Shown one piece after another: positions 6,933-11,452 of a stretch of DNA of 11,452 bases. The stretch spans positions 1 through 11,452 of the forward strand of contig JAZNUH010000014.1 in the NCBI GenBank assembly GCA_045592225.1, read 5' to 3'. The stretch's first letter is position 1. Each line of letters begins with the position of its first letter. Under the pieces are notes generated by a model, which did no database searches, had not been told where the DNA came from, and saw nothing but the letters and a program-made list of their open reading frames with translations. The DNA comes from JAZNUH01 sp045592225. GTDB lineage: Bacteria > Bacillota > Clostridia > UMGS1883 > UMGS1540. Made by a program: the position numbers and the translations under genes.

Positions 6933-7751
6933 ATGAATTTTACACAGATTAAGAATTTTATAATGAAATGCAGCAATGATAACATTGCTGCATTTTCTGC
7001 TCAGGCAGCTTTTTTTATTATACTTTCTGTTTTTCCGCTTGCATTAATAATAATTACGGTTGTAAAATCCATATACGGGGACACATATTTGGTTTTTGAA
7101 CTGGTAAAGGATTTTATTCCGGGGTGGCTTGCCCAATTTATTTTGGCTTATTTTAAAGAAATTTCTGTTTTGAGTGAAAGGGTCATTATTTCCTTTGCGT
7201 CGGTTACGGTGCTCTATGCTTCATCAAAGGGTATGCTGGCAGTAATACACGGTATATCCAATATTTTTGAAGAGAGAAAAAATCAGGGCTTTATTATTTC
7301 CAGAATAAAAGCTATTATATTTACGGTTGTTTTTATTGTTGTAATTATAACCGTGTTAAGCTTGCTTGTTTTATGGAATAGAATACTATGGCAATTTAAT
7401 TTAGATAATACACTGCTGATTTTAGCGAGAATGTTGATGGCAGTTTGTATGTTGGCTTTTGTATTATCGCTTATATATATGTTCTCTCCTGCGAAAAGAA
7501 AAAGCCTTTCAACACAGTTGCCGGGTGCACTTTTCTGCGCGGCAGGGTGGATAGGCTTTTCATATATTTATGCGTATTATATAAGTTACTCTACAAGACA
7601 CCGGATGCTGTATGGTAGTATAAGTTCACCAATACTATTTATGCTTTGGTTGTATTTTTGTATGTATATTTTTTTTGTCGGAGCAGAAATAAACAATACA
7701 TTAAAATTTAATCTTTGCAAGACGCAATGCGTTGGTAACAACAAAGAGTGA
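6933..7751 (+). CDS. YihY/BrkB family integral membrane protein
   Basis: This 272-residue polytopic protein has about six membrane segments (near 20-45, 83-105, 127-149, 161-184, 195-217 and 229-251). It shows the family hallmarks AAFSAQAAFFIILSVFPL (19-36), a polar stretch at 218-230, and the closing GAEINN (250-255). The cellular role of the family is unsettled; names such as ribonuclease BN or virulence factor are historical. The ATG at 6933 is preferred because AAAGG lies 9 nt before it; a longer form would need the TTG at 6912 or the ATG at 6924, which abuts the ribosome site. It begins 30 nt after the M81 gene without a promoter I can recognise. Its 3' end overlaps the convergent copA gene by 51 nt, so its last 16 residues are encoded antisense to the end of CopA. 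A functional link to the metabolic cluster is not indicated. Confidence 0.88.
   Translation: MNFTQIKNFIMKCSNDNIAAFSAQAAFFIILSVFPLALIIITVVKSIYGDTYLVFELVKDFIPGWLAQFILAYFKEISVLSERVIISFASVTVLYASSKGMLAVIHGISNIFEERKNQGFIISRIKAIIFTVVFIVVIITVLSLLVLWNRILWQFNLDNTLLILARMLMAVCMLAFVLSLIYMFSPAKRKSLSTQLPGALFCAAGWIGFSYIYAYYISYSTRHRMLYGSISSPILFMLWLYFCMYIFFVGAEINNTLKFNLCKTQCVGNNKE
6966..6995 (+). other. Perfect 13-bp hairpin inside the 5' end of yihY
   Basis: AAATGCAGCAATG (6966-6978) and CATTGCTGCATTT (6983-6995) are exact reverse complements around an ATAA loop. A G-U pair (6965/6996) can extend the stem. It begins 63 nt after the M81 stop codon and lies within codons 12-21 of the membrane protein. Just downstream a second possible stem, GCTGC (6987-6991) with GCAGC (7005-7009), runs into seven Ts (7010-7016) and shares bases with the first. 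The pair could act as an attenuator or leaky terminator of the upstream operon. The structure is seen in the sequence; the function is inferred. Confidence 0.45.
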
Positions 7752-9887
7752 ACTTAAACTCATTGCAGCAGCTGCAATCATCGGGCTTAATGTTATGCCG
7801 AAAAAAGGATATAATACACCGGCAGCAACAGGGATGCCGAGAGAATTGTAGAAAAACGCCCAGAAAAGGTTTTGTTTAATGTTTCTGATTGTTTTTTTGG
7901 AAATAAGTATTGCTTTATATACATCATTTAAGTCATTCTTCATAAGGACTATGTCAGCAGAATCTATTGCTATATCTGTGCCGTCGCTTACAGCGATTCC
8001 AACATCGGCTGAAATAAGAGCAGGGGAGTCGTTTATACCATCTCCGACCATTGCAACCTTTTTGCCATCTTTTTTAAGTTCTGAAACAACCTTTTCTTTA
8101 TCGGCAGGCATAACCTCGGAAACAACCCGGTCTATATTAAGTCCGGCTGCAACAGCGGATGCGGTAACAGCATTATCACCTGTTAGCATAACAGTTGTAA
8201 GGCCTGCGATGTGCATATTGTTTACAGCGGTAATGCTGGAATCCTTTACCTTGTCAGATACTGCGATTATACCGATTATGTTATCATTTTTCGAAAAATA
8301 CATTACGGTTTTGCCTTGATTTGCAAGTCTTTCTGCCTGAACCGCAAAAGGAGAAATATCCGCACCAAGTTCAGACATATATGCGGCGTTTCCTCCGTGG
8401 TAGCATATTCCGTTAATTTCTCCGTATACTCCCTTGCCTGAGAGTGCACCAAAATTATTGACATCGAGTAAAGAAGTTTCAACAGCATATTCTGTAATGG
8501 CGTTTGAGAGGGGGTGTTCACTTCCCTTTTCCAGAGAAGCGGCAATTTGTATAAAGTTATCTGTATCGCTTATTATGTCGGTAACAGTCGGCTTGCCCTG
8601 GGTAAGTGTACCGGTTTTATCCATTACAACAGTGTCTATATTATGAAGAATTTCAAGTGCTTCTGCAGATTTTACAAGAATACCTTCGCCTGCACATCTG
8701 CCTGTTGAAACCATAATGGCTACAGGAGTTGCAAGACCCAGAGCACAGGGACAGGATATAACCAGTACAGATATTCCGGACGAGAGCGCAAAATCTATGC
8801 CGTAACCGGCGATCAGCCAAATCAGGGTTGCAATAAAAGCAATTGACATAACAATGGGGACGAAAATACCACTAACTTTATCTGCAAGACGTGCTATGGG
8901 TGCTTTTGTTGAACCGGCACTGCGAACAAGCTCAATGATTTGTGATAATGTTGTTTCTTCACCTACACGTGTTGCTTGAATATGCATATAACCGTTTTGG
9001 TTTATAGAAGCGGAAATAACGGTATCTCCAATATTTTTTGAAACAGGTATACTTTCTCCTGTTAGTGCAGACTGGTCAACAGAAGAGCTACCCTTTATAA
9101 CTGTTCCGTCAACAGGAATACTTTCACCCGGCTTGATTACAACTGTATCGCCTGGTACGATTTCGCTGGTGTGAACTGATACCTCTGCACCGTCACGTAT
9201 AATAACTGCCATGGCAGGAGCAAGTGTGATCAGTTTTTTTACAGCCTGATCTGTTTTGGCTTTTGAACGTTCCTCGAGGAATTTACCCACTGTTACCAAA
9301 GTTAGAATCATAGATGCTGACTCAAAATAAAGGTTATGTACCATTTCGGGCTTTTGTGTTACGGTAAAAAAAGCATATATGCCATAAACAAGCGCGGCAG
9401 AAGATCCTAATGCAACAAGTGTGTCCATGTTCGGGGATTTATGAAAAAGTGCTTTAAATCCAACAATATAAAACTTACGGTTCACAATAACAACAGGTAT
9501 GGTTAAAATGAGCTGTATCAAAATAAATACAACAGGATTTGAAGTGAAAAAGTTGGGGAGTGGAGCTCCGAACATATGTCCCATGGAAACATACATAAGA
9601 ATTACAAGCAAAGCAACGGAAACATACAGACGAATTTTCATATTCAGATAATCAGTATCGCCGGTTTCAATTTTGTTTCCTGCAAGTTCAGCAGTAAACC
9701 CGATTTTTTCAATGGCGTTGATAATTTCCTTTGGTGAAGTTGCTTTTTCGTCATATTGACATATTAGAGTTTTTGAAAGGAGATTAACATCAGCCTTAAT
9801 TACACCTTTTACGCACATTGCAGCACGTTCTGTTGCAGCAGAGCAGGCGGCACATGACATACCACCGATATTAAATTTCTTTTCCAT
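7701..9887 (-). CDS. copA: Copper-translocating P1B-type ATPase
   Basis: This 728-residue membrane pump exports Cu(I), and possibly Ag(I), from the cytoplasm using ATP. In order it shows one N-terminal heavy-metal-binding domain with GMSCAAC (9-15; Cys12, Cys15), four membrane helices before the actuator domain, TGES (276-279), the intramembrane CPC (380 region, ISCPCALG), the phosphorylated Asp423 in DKTGT, the nucleotide-site SEHPL (456-460), GDGIND (615-620), YN in helix 7 (680-681) and MSLSS in helix 8 (709-713). CPC, YN and MxxSS together are the P1B-1 copper signature. The length is normal for a single-domain member. The start has AAAGGGGA 9 nt upstream. It has its own strong promoter with a palindrome at the start site. 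No CopZ chaperone or CsoR/CopY regulator is encoded in the window. Confidence 0.95.
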   Translation of the reverse strand: MEKKFNIGGMSCAACSAATERAAMCVKGVIKADVNLLSKTLICQYDEKATSPKEIINAIEKIGFTAELAGNKIETGDTDYLNMKIRLYVSVALLVILMYVSMGHMFGAPLPNFFTSNPVVFILIQLILTIPVVIVNRKFYIVGFKALFHKSPNMDTLVALGSSAALVYGIYAFFTVTQKPEMVHNLYFESASMILTLVTVGKFLEERSKAKTDQAVKKLITLAPAMAVIIRDGAEVSVHTSEIVPGDTVVIKPGESIPVDGTVIKGSSSVDQSALTGESIPVSKNIGDTVISASINQNGYMHIQATRVGEETTLSQIIELVRSAGSTKAPIARLADKVSGIFVPIVMSIAFIATLIWLIAGYGIDFALSSGISVLVISCPCALGLATPVAIMVSTGRCAGEGILVKSAEALEILHNIDTVVMDKTGTLTQGKPTVTDIISDTDNFIQIAASLEKGSEHPLSNAITEYAVETSLLDVNNFGALSGKGVYGEINGICYHGGNAAYMSELGADISPFAVQAERLANQGKTVMYFSKNDNIIGIIAVSDKVKDSSITAVNNMHIAGLTTVMLTGDNAVTASAVAAGLNIDRVVSEVMPADKEKVVSELKKDGKKVAMVGDGINDSPALISADVGIAVSDGTDIAIDSADIVLMKNDLNDVYKAILISKKTIRNIKQNLFWAFFYNSLGIPVAAGVLYPFFGITLSPMIAAAAMSLSSLFVVTNALRLAKIKF

Positions 9888-9918
9888 ATTATTAATCCCC
9901 TTTCGTAATGAGTAGATA

Positions 9919-9932
9919 TTAGTTGCAACTAA
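9919..9932. promoter_or_regulatory. 14-bp palindromic operator of copA
   Basis: TTAGTTGCAACTAA is a perfect 14-bp palindrome lying 8 bp downstream of the copA -10 box, so it covers the predicted transcription start. A repressor bound here would block the promoter directly. An extra TTAG half-motif abuts it on the copA sense strand (9936-9933). It does not resemble the CopY box (TACAnnTGTA) or the GC-rich CsoR site as I know them. The cognate protein is not identifiable in the window. Confidence 0.6.
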
Positions 9933-9940
9933 CTAAAAAT

Positions 9941-9969
9941 ATTTTACTACTTTAACAAAAAAATGTCAA
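9941..9969 (-). promoter_or_regulatory. copA promoter
   Basis: On the minus strand a perfect TTGACA (9969-9964) is followed after 17 nt by TAAAAT (9946-9941), a five-of-six match to the -10 consensus. Transcription should start near 9934, about 47 nt before the copA ATG. Because the -35 box is perfect and the spacing ideal, the promoter should be strong when unrepressed, which suits control by a repressor at the adjacent palindrome. Confidence 0.75.
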
Positions 9970-9979
9970 TAGTAATCGC

Positions 9980-10474
9980 TTATATTTTTTGTCTGTGTAA
10001 AGCAATATTTTCGGCACCGCAGTCCTTGATAATTTTTGCAACTCTGCCGCCGGTTTCTTCATCTACAGGCATACTGAAATAAACTTGTCCGCGTCTTATG
10101 ATTTCTTCGTATTCGTTTCCATGTTCAGGAGAAATGCCTAAATCGGTAAGCATACCTATTAATCCGCCGCTTACGCCACCTGCAATAAGACCGCTTACGG
10201 GACCTGCTGCGGTTAATACACCAAGACCGGGTATAGCAAAAGCACCCATGCCAAACAGTAACCCGGCTGTTCCGCCAATTGCGGCACCGCCCGCTGTTCC
10301 GCCGGAGACATTATTGTTTGACAAGGAATAATTCTCTCGGTTATCCAAATTTTCTTCACTGTTTAAGCTTATTATAGATATGTCTTCTGCACGCAACCCG
10401 TAATCGCGTATCTGTTCAGCAGCATGCTCGGCCGAGTTGCGTGACTTAAAAACAGCAACAATTGTTTTATTCAA
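9980..10474 (-). CDS. Glycine-zipper general-stress-type protein
   Basis: This 164-residue protein starts with a short alpha/beta segment, KTIVAVFKSRNSAEHAAEQI (3-22), that resembles the general stress protein 17M/YflT-type domain. A glycine- and alanine-rich zipper (about 58-107, GGTAGGAAIGGTAG onward) follows, probably able to insert in or associate with a membrane. The C-terminal part (115-164) contains SPEHGNEYEEIIRRGQVYFSM, seen in Firmicutes relatives. The start is a TTG at 10474, chosen because AAGGAG lies 9 nt upstream and the conserved N-terminus begins there; the next Met is residue 76. It points toward copA with 92 nt between and no visible terminator, so some read-through into copA is possible. 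Its role is unknown beyond a presumed stress or envelope link. I found no convincing promoter for it. Confidence 0.75.
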   Translation of the reverse strand: MNKTIVAVFKSRNSAEHAAEQIRDYGLRAEDISIISLNSEENLDNRENYSLSNNNVSGGTAGGAAIGGTAGLLFGMGAFAIPGLGVLTAAGPVSGLIAGGVSGGLIGMLTDLGISPEHGNEYEEIIRRGQVYFSMPVDEETGGRVAKIIKDCGAENIALHRQKI

Positions 10475-10510
10475 AATTAATCACTCCTTTTGTGAGTATT
10501 ATTTAATTTT

Positions 10511-10521
10511 TTGTTAAACAA
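10511..10521. promoter_or_regulatory. Inverted repeat TTGTT-A-AACAA
   Basis: This 5-bp inverted repeat around one central base lies in the 101-nt divergent gap between the glycine-zipper gene and the small cysteine-rich gene. It is 5 bp upstream of the plus-strand -35 box and about 37 bp upstream of the minus-strand start codon. It could be an operator, but it is short and AT-rich, so chance is quite possible. Confidence 0.2.
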
Positions 10522-10526
10522 TATAC

Positions 10527-10555
10527 TTTACAAATTACGTTTCCTCTGCTAAAAT
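10527..10555 (+). promoter_or_regulatory. Promoter of the small protein-yqeG-kinase operon
   Basis: TTTACA (10527-10532) and TAAAAT (10550-10555) are spaced by exactly 17 nt, each a five-of-six match to the sigma-A consensus. The predicted start is near 10562, only about 14 nt before the ATG at 10576, so the leader would hold little more than the GAGGTGA ribosome site. Confidence 0.6.
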
Positions 10556-10575
10556 AATTAGATGAGGTGAAAAGA

Positions 10576-10791
10576 ATGCTTTACACACAAAATATTACAC
10601 ATTGTTGCAGGTATTGTAAGTTTGGTGTATATATTCCAATTCAGCGCGAAACACTGTGCGAATACTCGGGTGTTACCGCTTCTAAAAGCATTTGTAAAAA
10701 ATATGTTTTTGATCCGTTTAAGCTTAAAGTAAAACGCGCCCGGAATATGGATTTTTCAAAATATAATCCGGAAGATTTTAAAATTGAATAG
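10576..10791 (+). CDS. Small cysteine-rich protein upstream of yqeG
   Basis: I do not recognise this 71-residue protein by name. It has five cysteines in the first 40 residues: Cys10, Cys11, Cys14 (HCCRYCKFG), Cys28 (LCEYSG) and Cys40 (SICKKYVFDPFKLK). The CxxC plus two later cysteines looks like a small zinc-ribbon or treble-clef-type metal site. The tail is basic, then acidic. The ATG at 10576 is chosen over the upstream GTG at 10567 because GAGGTGA (10564-10570) is a ribosome site 5 nt before it and overlaps that GTG. Its TAG stop is embedded in the ribosome site of yqeG, which begins 9 nt later, so the two are co-translated. Presence of a good promoter, ribosome site and tight linkage argue that it is real. 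Function is unknown; metal or nucleic-acid binding is only a guess. Confidence 0.72.
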   Translation: MLYTQNITHCCRYCKFGVYIPIQRETLCEYSGVTASKSICKKYVFDPFKLKVKRARNMDFSKYNPEDFKIE

Positions 10792-10800
10792 GAGAATCGG

Positions 10801-11277
10801 ATGAATATTTTCAGACCTAACATAGTTCTTGACAGTTTTTTGGATGTGGATGTACAGACAATGGCTGAAAAGGGGATTCGTTTGTTGATATGCGATATTG
10901 ACAACACTCTTGTGCCGCACAATTTCCCTGACCCTACTGATGCTGTTAAAGAATTTTTTGCCCGGCTTGATAAAAATGGCATTGATGTTTGTTTTATGAC
11001 AAATAATAACGCAGACAGAGCCAATGTATTTAATACATCTTTTGGTTATAAGGTTTTAGCGAATGCAAAAAAACCTTGTAAAAAGGCGTATTACGATGCC
11101 ATGAACATATTTGGTGTAGATGAAACACAGACCGCCGCCATTGGCGATCAGCTTTTTACTGATATATGGGGCGGAAACAGGGCAGGCGTATATACCATAC
11201 TTGTAAAACCTGTGGAAGTCGGTGGAGAAGGCTGGTTTATTGCATTAAAAAGAAAACTTGAAAAATTATTTATATAA
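10801..11277 (+). CDS. yqeG: YqeG family HAD IIIA phosphatase
   Basis: This 158-residue protein is full length for the YqeG family of HAD hydrolases (subfamily IIIA). Motif I is ICDIDNTLVPH, with nucleophile Asp32 and acid/base Asp34; motif II is FMTNNN (Thr67); motif III has Lys90/Lys91 in the AKKPCKKAY stretch; motif IV is GDQLFTD (115-121, Asp116 and Asp121). The opening MNIFRPNIVLDSFLDVD is characteristic of the family. Members are cytoplasmic Mg-dependent phosphatases whose physiological substrate is not firmly known to me. In Bacillus subtilis yqeG heads an operon with yqeH and aroE. Here it follows a small cysteine-rich gene and precedes a PfkB-type kinase instead. AGGAG lies before the ATG and overlaps the upstream gene's stop. 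Confidence 0.93.
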   Translation: MNIFRPNIVLDSFLDVDVQTMAEKGIRLLICDIDNTLVPHNFPDPTDAVKEFFARLDKNGIDVCFMTNNNADRANVFNTSFGYKVLANAKKPCKKAYYDAMNIFGVDETQTAAIGDQLFTDIWGGNRAGVYTILVKPVEVGGEGWFIALKRKLEKLFI

Positions 11278-11291
11278 GGAGTGTATGTAAA

Positions 11292-11452
11292 ATGAGTAAG
11301 ATTGATGTTACCTGTATAGGTATTTTGGTTGCCGATGTTATTACAAAGCCGGTTGACAAAATTCCTGCACCCGGTTTGCTGGAGCGTGTTTCGTCTATTG
11401 AAACATATACCGGCGGCTGTGCAATGAGCGCGGGTATTGATATGGCGAAAAT
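11292..11452 (+). CDS. PfkB-family carbohydrate kinase, 5' part
   Basis: Only the first 53 codons are present; the gene runs off the window. The N-terminus MSKIDVTCIGILVADVI is the first beta strand of ribokinase-fold kinases, followed by IPAPGLLERVSSIETYTGGCAMSAGIDMAK, where Gly41-Gly42 form the conserved sugar-binding di-glycine motif of PfkB signature 1. These kinases phosphorylate sugars or nucleosides with ATP; the N-terminus does not tell which. The start is supported by AAGGAG at 11276-11281, which overlaps the yqeG stop codon, 10 nt before the ATG. An ATG at 11285 is followed at once by a stop and is not used. Co-transcription with yqeG is likely, with a 14-nt gap. Confidence 0.85.
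   Translation, partial: MSKIDVTCIGILVADVITKPVDKIPAPGLLERVSSIETYTGGCAMSAGIDMAK

Noticed and set aside
7879..8319. 146-codon open frame on the plus strand within copA
   Set aside because: It is antisense to the conserved phosphorylation and hinge region of CopA; the serine/threonine-rich translation is typical of a reverse-strand shadow.
9888..9979. CsoR or CopY copper operator upstream of copA
   Set aside because: No TACAnnTGTA and no GC-rich CsoR-like inverted repeat; the only clear symmetry is the TTAGTTGCAACTAA palindrome.
10475..10526. Promoter for the glycine-zipper gene on the minus strand
   Set aside because: Several AT-rich boxes exist (for example TAATAC), but none has a -35 match at acceptable spacing, and no sigma-B-like GGGTAT box was seen.
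10641..11024. 127-codon open frame on the minus strand across the small protein gene and yqeG
   Set aside because: Both opposite-strand genes have promoter, ribosome sites and family motifs; this frame has none.
74..11452. CRISPR array, tRNA/rRNA gene, insertion sequence or attachment site
   Set aside because: No regularly spaced repeats, no tRNA-like or rRNA sequence, and no transposase or integrase gene; all gaps between genes are under 200 nt.

Overview
The window looks like chromosomal DNA of a low-GC Gram-positive anaerobe, probably Clostridia. The basis is AT-rich intergenic DNA, strong AGGAGG-type ribosome sites, sigma-A-like promoters, a PucR/CdaR-type regulator, and YihY, CopA and YqeG proteins of Firmicutes type. 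The species cannot be named from this sequence. Bases 1-73 are not biological: they match an MGI/BGISEQ (DNBSEQ) library adapter with a 10-nt index. The left edge is therefore a contig end with uncleaned adapter, and real sequence starts near base 74.

Region 1 (74-6902) is a divergent cluster that looks catabolic. The minus-strand operon runs in transcription order: a PucR/CdaR-type regulator (4406-3264), a uroporphyrinogen-decarboxylase/MtaA-superfamily protein that has lost the usual zinc cysteines (3267-2236), a xylose-isomerase-like TIM-barrel protein (2221-1397), and a class III PLP aminotransferase of the glutamate-1-semialdehyde aminomutase type (1391-90). The first two genes share an ATGA stop/start overlap and the others are 5-14 nt apart. 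The plus-strand operon holds a second TIM-barrel epimerase of the D-allulose/D-tagatose 3-epimerase type (4599-5393) and an M81 (MlrC-type) zinc metallohydrolase (5406-6902). The 192-nt divergent intergenic region has a good promoter for each side and short symmetric sites between them. The parts suggest processing of an amino- or amide-containing, sugar-like or beta-amino compound under a substrate-sensing regulator. I do not recognise the pathway, and no transporter is visible.

Region 2 (6903-9979) holds a YihY/BrkB-family membrane protein on the plus strand. Its 5' coding end contains a perfect 13-bp hairpin. A CopA-type copper P1B-ATPase lies on the minus strand. The two genes are convergent and overlap by 51 nt at their 3' ends. 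copA has its own near-consensus promoter with a perfect 14-bp palindrome at the predicted transcription start.

Region 3 (9980-11452) holds a glycine-zipper stress-type protein with a TTG start on the minus strand. A plus-strand operon, with a clear promoter, encodes a small cysteine-rich protein, the HAD phosphatase YqeG, and the first 53 codons of a PfkB-family sugar kinase cut by the window edge. I saw no rRNA, tRNA, CRISPR array or insertion sequence. No gene-free stretch is longer than 192 nt.
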